From Blasia pusilla (lineage: Eukaryota > Marchantiophyta > Marchantiopsida > Blasiales): DNA of 64,000 nt. The DNA lies in assembly GCA_050084515.1 (NCBI GenBank), contig CM114271.1:33170001-33234000 (forward strand), in the 5' to 3' direction. Below the pieces are notes generated by a model that had not been told where the DNA came from, ran no database searches, and saw nothing but the letters and a program-made list of their open reading frames with translations. Shown here in pieces: positions 37,254 through 46,987 of this stretch (position 1 is the first letter of the stretch; the number at the start of each line of letters is the position of its first letter). A program made the translations under genes and the position numbers.

Positions 37254-37377
37254 GTGCGCATACACATCGCTACACAACATACATCGCTGTCACCGAACAC
37301 ACTCACAAACACGCACGATCCCATGCTAACTTATGGCATCCAAACAACGAGACAAGAAGTACCAAAATATCTCCAAT
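37254..37377. repeat. 124-bp segment between PPT and 3' LTR (copy X')
   Basis: Direct repeat of 36,616-36,739, separated from the LTR by 6 bp (GTTGTC). On its other side, minus strand CTAGGGGGGCG at 37,378-37,388 is the best polypurine-tract candidate. The segment therefore appears to be wedged between tract and LTR, which are normally adjacent. Confidence 0.8.
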
Positions 37378-37569
37378 CGCCCCCCTAGCTGGTGGTTAGG
37401 TCCCTCTAACTCTAAATAGCCATCTATCCCTACCTACCATGACATACATCTCTCAGACGCTAAGAGCAAGAAGGTCGGGTGCTCATGTGGCCCCATCGTT
37501 AGTCGCCTTCTTGTCATCCATGTCAGAGAAAAAGTCGGGATCAAAACCTACCTAGTATCTCCTCTATAT

Positions 37570-37914
37570 ACATTTGGGACACATCCATCATCCTCGAGGA
37601 ACCCTAGTGAGAGGTGGCGTCAGACATGCCATATGCCAACCTCTCAAACAACCATCACAGACTAGCATTGTGGCCGCACCACGGGTAGAACCATACAACA
37701 TACAACGCAAGCCTGCAAGAACTACTACTAAGCTCGGATCCATTGTACCATCAATGTTAGGAAGGTGACATGGTGCACAATCACGCACATGGTCCTTCCA
37801 TACCATACCATCGCGTCCCTCCAGCAAGAGAACATCGGATGGCAAAACGTAACGCACTCTCAAGATAGTGCGCCCTGCAGTCACATCCAACGTCGTAGGT
37901 GCCATTTGCTGCAA
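37570..37914 (-). pseudogene. C-terminal integrase tail with PHD finger
   Basis: Downstream of the integrase core, the minus-strand frame encodes a tail ending in a PHD zinc finger at 37,570-37,704. The pattern is Cys-x2-Tyr, then MLVCDGC-x4-WH-x2-C and, past an in-frame TGA, WMCPKC. This is the C4HC3 PHD layout with the second cysteine replaced by Tyr (TAT, one step from TGT). PHD fingers bind histone H3 tails, often by H3K4 methylation state. In this position the finger would be expected to direct integration to particular chromatin, as a chromodomain does in chromoviruses; that role is inference. An additional Cys-x2-Cys lies 22-25 residues before the finger. The stop and the Tyr make this copy non-functional. 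Confidence 0.82.
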
Positions 37915-38127
37915 GTAGACATGATCTCCCTAATGAAACCTCCGGATAGTTGGTCGATAACCACCACCCCGAATAGTCGCATACCTCAACGTATCCCGAT
38001 GTTGCGCAATCGCCAAGTTCTTGAACGTCATGGGCATCACTCTCCAAAACAACTCAGCCCTCTGAGAACATGCTCGCATCCATACATCTGGGTCATCAAG
38101 TTCCAGCATCTCGATGAATGGCCGTAG

Positions 38128-39069
38128 GTAAGTCTAGCTCTCGCCATAAAGTGGCAAGTACAGTGAAAAAGACGCTAAGGATGCCTGCCTGTTGAATCTG
38201 TATCCCATCGCCAACCAGGGCAACTGGAGGTCCCAATCTCCTAGGTGACCTCTTTGCAAGCCATACTTGCGTAAACCCCTCTTTACCGTCTGCACAACTC
38301 TCTCCCCTAATCCATCCGCCTCGGGATGATCTCGCGAAGTCGTACGATGGTCGATGAGCGCCTGATCACACAAGGCCTAGAACTCACCGTGAAACTTGGA
38401 ACCCTGGTCTGTCAACACCTCAGCCGGTGCGCCATAATGACTCAACACTCTGTCAAGGAAGGCATAATCTACTCCCTCACTCGCTTTGTCAGGCAATGCA
38501 ACCAACTCGATCCACTTCAAGAAGTGCTCGACCATCACCAACACATAACGAATGTGACGCTTCGTCAAAGGCAAAGGTCCTGCAAAATCCAAACTCCATC
38601 TATACCCTAAGCCCATGATCGGTAATGCATGCAACTGTGGAGTCGGAGCATTGAATGATGCTCGGACCCGATCACATACCATGCACTTGGCAACAAACTG
38701 CTGAACGTCAATCTGCATGCCTTGCCACCAATACTCAATCTAGAGCAAGCTGTACGTCCGCTTCACCCCAAAGTGATCCAACTCCTCATGGGCATGCTGC
38801 ACTAGTCGTGCTCTCAGCGAAGGATGTGGCACTACGCGTACTCTACCATCCTCCCACACCCTCAAGATATGTGTCTCCTCCCAACGGAACCGTCTGGCCC
38901 ATTGTAGGATCTGATCTCGCTCTCTAGCACCCACAGTGCTCGCAATACTGCCAATACGAAGGTACTCCAAGACTATTCCATCATCATGAATATCTCGGCC
39001 ACTTGTCGTCTCCTCACCGGCCTCGGGATCCAAGGACTCTCCACTAGACCTCGCCATCGAAGTCTCCAC
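38128..39069 (-). pseudogene. Integrase (HHCC zinc finger and DDE core), broken
   Basis: The N-terminal HHCC zinc finger has its two His in HEELDH (about 38,775-38,790) and its two Cys in KCMVCD. The core has catalytic Asp in SLDFAGPL (about 38,589), Asp in TDQGSKF (about 38,409) and Glu in GLGERVVQTV (about 38,304). In-frame TAG codons interrupt it near 38,740 and 38,375, with another after LPLYGES near 38,133. It would insert element cDNA into host DNA. The order after RNase H is the Ty3/gypsy order. The three stops are each one C-to-T step from CAG, fitting methylated-DNA decay. The fold and active-site residues are intact apart from the stops. Confidence 0.9.
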
Positions 39070-39190
39070 ACTCTAGCTCTCCATAGCCAACATGCCTAAA
39101 TAAGCTGCCGCGTGCCATCCTGGCACTGACTCCTCATCACTCTCTCCATGCCACCGAGCTCCAGTCGCATCTCGCTGACTCGGGCATGGA

Positions 39191-39757
39191 TTAATAACTC
39201 AATCCATCTGCATCTTGGTTGAGCGTCCTAGGTCTATGTACCACCAGAAAATCATATTCCTGCAACAACAGAGCCCATCTCGCAAGCTTCCTTGTAAGCT
39301 TGTCGGACTCCATCAACCACTTCAATGGTTGATGATCAATGATGATGGTAAAGGGGTTGCCGAATAAGTAACACCTGAAATGCGCGATAGCCCACACTGC
39401 AGCCAAGCACTCATCCTCATACGAGCTGTACTTCGCCTCTGAAGCGTTGTTTGAGCGGCTAGCATAAGCCACCATGAACTCTCTACCCTCATCATCATGT
39501 TGGGTGAGCACCGCTCCAAGCCCAAACATGCTCCAATCTGCGTGCAACTGGAAAGGACGCCCCTGGATCGGTCTCCTCAAGATGGGCAACGTCAACCTGT
39601 CCTTGAGCAACTGAAATGCTTGCTCTTGCTCATCCCCCCAGTGCCACTCATGATCCACCTTTTTCAGCAAGGTCAAGGGCTTTGCAATCGAACTGAATCC
39701 CTTGACGTATCGCCGATAGAATTTCGCCAATCCCATGAATGCGCGAACACGGCTCAC
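39191..39757 (-). pseudogene. Reverse transcriptase connection and RNase H domain
   Basis: This is the longest uninterrupted piece of pol, 188 codons. It starts in the typical VRAFMGLAKFYRRYVKGFS segment that follows the reverse transcriptase palm and runs through PFQLHADWSMFGLGAVL (first RNase H Asp), YEDECLAAVWA (Glu), IIDHQPLKWLM (Asp) and NQDADGLS (last Asp). All four acidic catalytic residues are visible. RNase H removes the RNA template during cDNA synthesis. A single-base shift separates this frame from the upstream palm near 39,765. Confidence 0.92.
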
Positions 39758-39759
39758 AT

Positions 39760-40431
39760 CTGTAGGGCACGTGGAATGCGTGAGATAGCCTCTACCTTTA
39801 TATGTTGAACACCAAGGCCCCCTGGGTATATCGTATGACCCAAGTACTCAATCTGGTCGTAGAAGAACTTGCACTTGCCTCGATGTAGCTTCAGCCCATG
39901 TAATTGCAATCGTCGAAACACCTCCTCTAGTTATCGCTCATGCTCCTCAACCGTGGCGCTAAAGACTATGATATCATCAATATAACACGTAGCAAAATCC
40001 AGACCAGCCAAGATCCTATCCATGACCCTTTGAAACTCAGCCGGGGCGTTCTTTAACCCAAATGGTAAGAACCGCCACTAGTACAAACAATCCTTCCCGT
40101 GAGGATCAATGCCCCAAAATGCCGTCTTCTGCATGTCCTCCAATCTGATAGGCAATTGATGGTATTCGGCTTGCAAATCCAATGAACTGAAGACCTTTGC
40201 GTGACCAATCACATCAAAGATCTCCTCAGGGGTGGGCATGGCATACCTATCGGACTTCGTCTGTCGATTGATAGGTCGGTAATCCCCACACATCCGCCTA
40301 TCCGTCCAGTTGCCATGCACATCCTTCTTGGCGGGCATGACAGTGGCAGATGCATACTCCCCATGGGACATCTCCACTAGTCCTGCTCCGACCAAGTTCT
40401 GGCTCCTACTCTGAATCAGAGCCCTCTCCAT
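39760..40431 (-). pseudogene. Reverse transcriptase palm and fingers
   Basis: The open piece 40,431-40,078 encodes GLVEMSHGEYASATVMPAKK, then MCGDYRPINRQT, YAMPTPEEIFDVIGHAKVFS, and LDLQAEYHQLPI, where LDLRSGYHQ is usual. After a TAG at about 40,076 the frame continues through [10 protein letters not shown] and the catalytic YIDD at 39,973-39,984. A TAA lies in the following helix. The domain would copy element RNA into DNA. The stops make this copy inactive, but the Ty3/gypsy motif set is complete. Confidence 0.92.
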
Positions 40432-40955
40432 ATCATTGTACCTGTAGGGTCATCGGAAGATCGGCGTATCACTCGAAAAATCAATGCGGATCCCTGGTCC
40501 CTTGAGCGTACCCAAATCCTCCATGCTAAACGCAAATCCTCCTATAACTCCCGAGGAACTGATGTATCCGGCGCCGCTCTCCTCCTGTCAACTTAGGGCC
40601 CATATCTGGCTCCCAAGTCTCCATCGTGACTATGGTAGGACTCTCTGGCGCGGGTATCGGTGGTTGCTATGGTGCAACCCCGTCTCGAACAATAACACTC
40701 GGATGCTCTTCTACAGCCAACTGCAAACTCTGATCTCCTCCACGTGCAGTGCTTGGAACCACGCTCGATGTTGTGGCTATCATCTCCTCGCGTACTTGCA
40801 AAACATCCCAAGAAGACCAAGGGTGTCTCTCCTGATCTCCCCTCGTGTGTCGATCTCTTTGGGTCTCGCCCCCAACCATTGCCTCCACCGTCTCGGTAGG
40901 CATGGGGCTCACCAACGCAACCGCTGTGATCTGTCGCGATCTCATCCGACAGCTG
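40432..40955 (-). pseudogene. Linker between methyltransferase and reverse transcriptase
   Basis: Low-complexity, Ser/Thr/Arg-rich coding-type sequence in broken frames (an open piece lies at 40,667-40,945). It probably includes a polyprotein cleavage boundary and the N-terminal part of the reverse transcriptase. No catalytic motif was recognised. Confidence 0.5.
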
Positions 40956-42262
40956 CTAAGCCACTCCCAAGCTAAAGATCCATGTCAAGCAGTTTAGGTC
41001 CATCGCCTCACCCAAGACATGGCGTCGTGATGCCTCTGATACTGACGGGACTTCCGTCACTCCTGTGGGAAATCCCATCGCTCGCTTGCTCTCGTCGGCA
41101 TTGGGCTCCACCAACCGCTGAACTTGGTCATCCCAAACCAAGCCAGGACCGGCCTCCTTGTATGCATAGGAAGCGAAGAAACTCACAAACGTGGGCAAGG
41201 CTGCCCGCGGCCTGCCTACTCTGTTGACCATAGTCAACGGTGGTCGATCATCGTGCGTCATTGCTTATGATTGACGACCTGGATCCAGAATGGAATCCAC
41301 TAACAAATGGGAGCGGCGCTCCACTCTCGCATACGCCCTCCATAACACCGCATGGGGCACCAAGTTGGTCCACCATAGACGCGGGCGATGGGCTCTAGAA
41401 CCTACACTCGCCGCATCTAAGAACACTGTTGGGCTGATCCAGGCACGCACCTGATGAGCACTCGTTACCACCCGTGATATGGAGTCTCCTAAGATCGGCA
41501 CATTCTCGAGAATGTAGGCTGGAGAACAAGATTGGTGCTCCTGCAACTGCCGTAAGACCCTCAAAATCTCCCAAAACAATCTGGACCGAGTGTCAGCCAA
41601 CCCGCTACCTCGTCCAACACTCAATTGGCCCTCACATGGCCAATCGGAAATGACCAAATCAATGGTCCCTACCCGCTCTAAGTCCTGCGCCCCCAACAAG
41701 GAAATATCCTCGGTGAGGGAAACTGGTACCTCAGATCGCTGGACGCAAATAATAAGTCGGGAAAACAGAGGCGTAACTGCGCCACATGTCGTAGTGAGAC
41801 GCGCCTCGCAACATCATCACTCTCCACATATAGGTACCGTTGTACTTGCACTCCTGCTTGCAAAACAGCAGCTAACCCGGTGTTAATCCCTCCAAAGAGA
41901 TCTAACACTCGAATACCCTCCTCCGGGATACACCACACAATGGGTGTGGTATCCAAGGGTGTCATCGTAGCACTCCCTGCTACCTCCGGCTTCTCAGACC
42001 CATCCCGCTCCGGTGCAAACGCTTCGCTCCACGCGGTCTGCACGTTCTCATCTGCCAATCGTCGAAGTTTCTCAATCGAGCCCCACGACGACACCTCTCC
42101 TCCACGGAATGATGTAGCTACCATAATACTCCTCTCCATAGAAATGTCAGGAACAAGAGTATCCTCTGCATGGACATGTCCCTCAATCAAATCACTAGGC
42201 CAAGTGATGGCATTGCTAAATGCTGCTAAGGTCGCCATCTCTTCTGGACGTTGCTCGATCAC
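40956..42262 (-). pseudogene. C5-DNA cytosine methyltransferase domain inside pol
   Basis: A leader of about 115 residues precedes motif I, GIRVLDLFGGINTGL (SAM binding, about 41,875-41,910), then LYVESDD as motif II. After a one-base frameshift near 41,727 come motif IV, DLVISDWPCEGQ, with the catalytic Cys at about 41,634-41,636, and motif VI, AYILENVP (41,499-41,507). Next are motif VIII-like HRPRLWWTNL (41,364-41,390), an in-frame TAA at 41,262, and the C-terminal block with MGFPTGVT and LGEAMDLN (40,990-41,075). The order I to X is canonical and the ending resembles the Dnmt3 branch. Such enzymes transfer a methyl group from SAM to cytosine in DNA. The Trp before Pro-Cys and the Glu after it differ from the common PPCQG. 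Position between protease and reverse transcriptase makes it part of the polyprotein. This copy is inactivated. Confidence 0.92.
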
Positions 42263-42326
42263 TGCACCTGTGAATCGAACGGGAAATGAGCTAAGGCGCC
42301 CATCACCTGACTGCCTCTAAATGCTG

Positions 42327-42720
42327 CTAAGGTCGCCATCTATAGGATGCTAACTCCTCCCGGTAATCCAGCAAAAACCCCATCCGGTATAACATTGCTC
42401 CACCAACCAAGACGTCGTAGGACTCTGCATCAATCACTATTGCCTTGACGCGCACCACGGACTCATCTCTAGGATGTCCCGGGCGAATCCTGACCACGAC
42501 CTCATGTCGGGTGATATACTGTGTGGTACTCGCTCCACCCAAGGATGTCTGTATCCGGAATGGAAAACACTCCACGTCGGCTCTCGTCAAGCCCAATCCT
42601 CTGAATGACGCCTTCCCCAACATCAGGGGTTGTGCTCCTGAATCCAACAAGACGTGCTACGGACTAAAAGCTCTACCTCCGAGACTCACCAACTGGAATA
42701 CCTCTCCTCGGTTATCCAGC
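42327..42720 (-). pseudogene. Retroviral-type aspartic protease
   Basis: The active site is VLLDSGAQPLMLG, with the catalytic Asp codon at 42,645-42,647. It is followed by FRGLGL and ends in YDVLVGGAMLYRMGF, typical for the second half of Ty3/gypsy proteases. An in-frame TAG lies just upstream (42,658-42,660). It would cut the gag-pol polyprotein. Its reading frame ends near 42,327, about 65 bp before the methyltransferase leader begins. A 24-bp direct repeat (42,217-42,240 and 42,318-42,341) spans this junction. Confidence 0.85.
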
Positions 42721-43367
42721 TACACAACACTAGGAGAAGCCATGGCACGCTCTATCGCGGGTCTAGCGGGCATCTCCGCCATCCTAGCAGCCGCAGCCTG
42801 CCATGTATCTGACGTGGACGGCCCGAGCATTCGCTCCAAGGGCAGGTCCATCACCTCCTCTGCAATCACCTCTAAACGTGATGCAAGAACTCCAACTCTG
42901 CGCTCACATAGTGAAGCGGCCAGCCAAAAAGCCTCGGCGGGCGTGCCCCCCAACGTCATAACATCGGAAGCAGAAAATAAAGGAGTGTGGTACACAACAG
43001 TGGCCGCCCCCAACAACGTGCTCGACACATGCCCCTCCTGAGCATCAGCAATAGGAGTCGTCATACTTGCTTCTCCCATTTCCCTTCGTGCCTGCACACC
43101 AACAACATCACCAGCTCTCCAAGGACTCTGATCAGGACCCATCGATGGGGTCCTCATCGCCTCAGACAACGTTAAAGACTGAGGAAACCTAGTCTGTTTC
43201 ATGGCTTCCCCTCGCTGTGGATCCAACTCTACGGCTGCTCCACGCATCACAACTGCGGCGGCCTCCATCTGGGCAATCCTGCACATCCAACTAGGATCCT
43301 CTAGATCTCTGGCTGCTCCATATGATGTCGATGCCACGGATCCGACATCTGATAACCTCAATGCCAT
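42720..43367 (-). pseudogene. Gag-pol spacer region, conserved in the second copy
   Basis: An open frame of 215 codons between the zinc knuckle and protease. I recognise no domain. It is rich in Ala, Met and Glu, with segments likely to form helices (for example the EEVMDLPLERML part). The homologous stretch at 28.5-29.4 kb preserves its order and several peptides, so it is an authentic part of the element and not a chance frame. Confidence 0.7.
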
Positions 43368-44792
43368 AGCGGCAATCTGCTCCTGTAGTTGCTATATCTG
43401 AGCAACCATCCCTGCCTCACGTCCGGCGTCCCCCTTGGTGTGTCTAGGTGGTAGTACTCTACCTCCTCCACGGGCAGCTCCACCAACTTGTCGGGCAACT
43501 CCAGCTCCTCATCCCCCAACGGGACCACTTGGTGCACGATCTCTAGGCTCACCTAGACCGGCTACTTGCCCTGGTGCCCTCTCTAGCTCTTGGTCTAGAC
43601 TTTACTCAGGATGTAAACTGAAACACCTAGCGCGTATATGACCATACCTCTGACAATAGTCACACTGATAACCTCCTGGTGCAGCACCATCTCCTCCTCC
43701 CGGTTGAGGCGCACGTCCATTATTCTGACGAGTGCAATGGCGCTAATAATAGGCTCCACCACATGACCAACAAGTAATAGTAGGCGGCTGTTGTTGAGCC
43801 ACATATGAAGGCGGAGGTCTCTGTGCCAAGGGCTCCCGTTGTCCTCCCTGAGCTCGTGGTGCCACAGTTGACCTATCTCGGAGTCCACGTTGTTGCACAG
43901 GTGGTGCAGCCAATCGTGATAGCTCTCACCCAGAACCCATGGTGGCTACGCTCTCCTCCGCCATGTTGCTCTCAATGTTCTCGGTGGTCCTAAAAACATC
44001 TCTCAACGTAGGGGAGGTGGTCATAAGAAGCACCCCCTCCCGCACCCGTGGCTGTAGGGTCTAGTCCAACATCGTGTACCATGACTAGATAGCCTGAGCC
44101 TCTGTCACCCCCTGAGTGACGTTGATCAACCAGCGCAAGCGGGTGTAAGCCTCACGTAAACTCTCACCCGAGCGCCTCTGGAAGTTGTGGATGCTCCGCA
44201 ACTTTTCCGTCCGTACCCCTTGGTAGCTCGCCCTCAACTCAGCAAAGAACTCAACCACGGGGTTGAACCTGGGACAAACCCAACTAGATGGTGCAACTGC
44301 TCCAGTGTGAGTGACCCCTCCTAAAACATCACTAGTGGAAGAGGAAGTAGCCTCTCCTGACTCCTCCTCCTCATCTGGGAAGGGCTCCGTCCATGACACA
44401 TAGTGGGGGTCGTAGTAGAGTCGCCATGCCTCAATCTCCTGGGCATATCTGTGGGAGAACTCATGGTAATCGTCCATGGGTGCCCCCTCTAAATGCTGAA
44501 ACATACCGTTCCATGCTGTAAACGGGTTGAACTCTCTAGAGTTCCTGGCCCGTTGGGAGTTGCACCAACTCCTAAACTCTGCTATGAAATCCTGCAACTC
44601 AATCGTACCTACTGCACCTGAAAACCTACACGGTCCTCTACCCTGGTCGCCCATCTCGTACGCCCAATTGGTAGGACCACTCACAATGTGTGGCAATGTG
44701 CTCACAAAATCCTCTACACCCTCCCCCTTGTCTGACGATGACACAGAAGGAGGTCGAGGTGGTCCCTGAAGTGAAGACCCTCGGAACCTCAC
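43368..44792 (-). pseudogene. Gag: capsid-like domain and CCHC zinc knuckles
   Basis: The piece 44,792-44,085 (235 codons) ends in the retrotransposon gag signature around NPVVEFFAELRASY, FQRRSGESLREAYTRLR and LINVTQGVTEAQAI. Further downstream, in a shifted frame, a perfect CX2CX4HX4C knuckle, CDYCQRYGHIRARC, lies at 43,623-43,664. A degenerate earlier knuckle, beginning CWSC with a stop and a His-to-Tyr change, lies at about 43,746-43,785. Gag packages element RNA into virus-like particles and the knuckle binds nucleic acid. Several stops and frameshifts separate the pieces. Confidence 0.85.
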
Positions 44793-46478
44793 GCCACTCC
44801 GCGTAAAACCTGTAGAGCTACTCTCGGGTTCACCACCTCGCCTCTCAAAGTCCCGACTGAACGCGGTGATGACCCTTGTGCCCTTCTCACCCGATCACTC
44901 TTGCCTCGCGAGTAATCCCTCAATCACTCATCCCAAACATGCGGCACTCGATCTACACTCTTCCTTCCCGAGACATGTAACGTGCGGAAATTAGCGGCGT
45001 GGTGGGGCAAATCGACCAGGCTATCATTTCATCGATAACCTACCCTCAACTCCGGATATCCCACACATGTCTATGTCCCCTAAATCACTACATAAATGAT
45101 GCTCTCAGCATCCACACACCCAATATCCCCAAATAAACTATCCAAATCCCAGAATCCCTCACACGTGCAGGGTAAAGGACCGGAATGGGTAACATGAACA
45201 CATGTCAATGTCGCTCCTCAACAACTGCAAATCTCGACCCCAACTCGGTCGTGGAGATAACTCCTCCAATCAGCAAGTCATACTCCTCCCGGACTGACGT
45301 TGCTCAAAACTCCTCGATAGACGGTGTGGTTCCAACGGAACGGTGTTGCGTTGCAGGTGGCACGGAACGGCTACTAACGGCATGCCCTCGATGATGGGAT
45401 GCGGCACTCAGCGGCTTACCCTCCTCAATCAACAATAAACCCCCACTCTGCTCCACAATGCCGGAGTGGCTCCGTGATCGAGACGGTGTGGTGCGGCCAC
45501 GAGCGACACGGCACGGCAAACGGCGGCGCGTTGCGACTACGGGCGTCACAGTACGGTACCTGATCGTCGTTGAGCGGCTACCAATCACAACATAGCAGTA
45601 TGAAATCAAAACTCAAACACTATAACAGGAGGTCATATGCCATCACAAGTTGATGACGGTGGCGGCCAAAACAAAGTACGTGATGGCAACGCAAGTCCGA
45701 GAATCAACGAACGTTGTGGCAGACCCTCCACTCCGTAAGGGCAGAAATGGCAACCAAGGGTGGACAACGGACGATGGACCATTGACGGTGACGGTTGACC
45801 GTTGCTGGTGACGGCTGAAGAGTGATGATGATGGTTTACCATTGATGGTTGACGGTGACTACGACGGCGACGGCCGCCGCCGGTGTGGCGGCTGGTTGAG
45901 GGTTTGCACAATTTAACCCTAAAAATCGCCTAGGAATGGCAGTTTTGCAAGATTATTCATAAATTTTTGCTCGCAACTCCAAGTTGCACACTGTTTATTG
46001 CACAACGTGAAATAAATAGCGTGCACAGCTTCACAATCTACGCCAAAATCAAAAAATATTTAGAATCAAACATTCCAGTAAAAACTGACGGGGACTGTGG
46101 TAAAGCCCAATGTCTCTTTATCCTACACAAAATTCGGCAGCGATTCCGCGATAATTCCTCCCAAAAAAATACAACCTGTAAAAATGCAAATCAGCAAGCA
46201 ACATGGTGCTCCCAAAAGTACCGGCACGGGGCATCCCGCCCCCATACTCAATCCCTATCAGAAATTGGATAGTGCTTCCGTGCGCCACTCTTCCACACGA
46301 AAAATCGGCAAATGCAAAGAACAATCCGAGCAACCCTTGCTCCGATGAGCACTCCCATGAGCCGTTGAACGGGGAACACGGTCCCTAACCTGAAAAAACA
46401 GCGAGTGACCAGCGAGCTCCCCCATGAAGCTCTCTCACTCTCTCATTTTCTCATTCTCTCTTTCTCTCATTCTCTCTT
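44793..46478 (-). other. Untranslated leader of the methyltransferase retrotransposon
   Basis: About 1.7 kb between the 5' LTR and gag. On the minus strand it begins with a GA-rich tract (46,430-46,478). A short hypothetical frame occurs at 45,633-45,911. No sequence complementary to the 3' end of initiator-Met tRNA was found at the expected place next to the LTR, so the priming mechanism is unclear. Confidence 0.6.
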
Positions 46479-46987
46479 TGTAAAGTAAGATCCAATGTCT
46501 CTCTACACAATCTCACACCATAGCTCTCAAAGGTGTGCACTCTCTCTCATGTCAAACCAAACCCATTCTCCTAATGAAAGGTTTGGGTTACACTCACAAG
46601 GCAAGGGACCATAACTCCGCCGCCTCATGCCAAGAGGTTCAACAAAGAGAGAATGAGCTCTCAAGCTCTCTCTCCTTGGGATATATACCCCTCCCCTCTC
46701 CCAAGCTCTCTCCATGGTAACCTATTCTCCCAAGTCACCTCCTTGGCTCTTGACCTGATGTAGGAGGTCAAGGGTCACTTACCAAAAATAGAAAGTTGAT
46801 CATATACTCAAAATGGTAGTTATCTAAAATAGTAAGTTCCTCAATATGGCTCCAAATGAGCCAAAATGAACCTGCTCTCTCAAGTTTCGGGGCCTCAACA
46901 GGTCTTCCTCGACCTCCTAGGCCTATCCTCCACTACTCTTGAAGACGCTCTACTAGATCTCACCGATCTATCCTAAAGGACGTAACA
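46479..46987 (-). repeat. 5' LTR of the methyltransferase retrotransposon
   Basis: On the minus strand it starts TGTTACGTCCTTTAGG and ends CTTACTTTACA, giving canonical TG...CA ends. It is 509 bp. It contains a GGGATATATACCCC-like palindromic TATA region (about 46,678-46,692; minus strand TATATCCC) that may be the promoter. Immediately outside is TCTCC, matching the other flank. Confidence 0.88.

Larger units (their letters stand above)
36737..46987 (-). mobile_element. Ty3/gypsy-type LTR retrotransposon with DNA methyltransferase and PHD finger
   Basis: A 10.25-kb minus-strand element bounded by LTRs of about 510 bp and flanked by TCTCC on both sides (36,732-36,736 and 46,988-46,992). Domain order in the direction of transcription is gag, two CCHC-type knuckles, spacer, aspartic protease, C5 cytosine methyltransferase, reverse transcriptase, RNase H, integrase, PHD finger. 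Reverse transcriptase, RNase H and integrase in that order identify the Ty3/gypsy group. This copy is dead: there are in-frame stops and frameshifts in most domains. By my count the LTRs differ at roughly 3 percent of positions plus several indels, so it is fairly young. No canonical tRNA primer site follows the 5' LTR; the leader begins with a GA-rich tract. A host-like 124-bp segment separates the presumed polypurine tract from the 3' LTR. Confidence 0.92.

Noticed and set aside
42445-43041. Plus-strand open frame of 198 codons over the retrotransposon
   Set aside because: It is antisense to the protease and spacer coding frames of the minus-strand element and shows no domain of its own.
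46400-46478. Initiator-Met tRNA primer site after the 5' LTR of the methyltransferase element
   Set aside because: No TGGTATCAGAGC-like match adjacent to the LTR; the leader starts with a GA-rich repeat instead.
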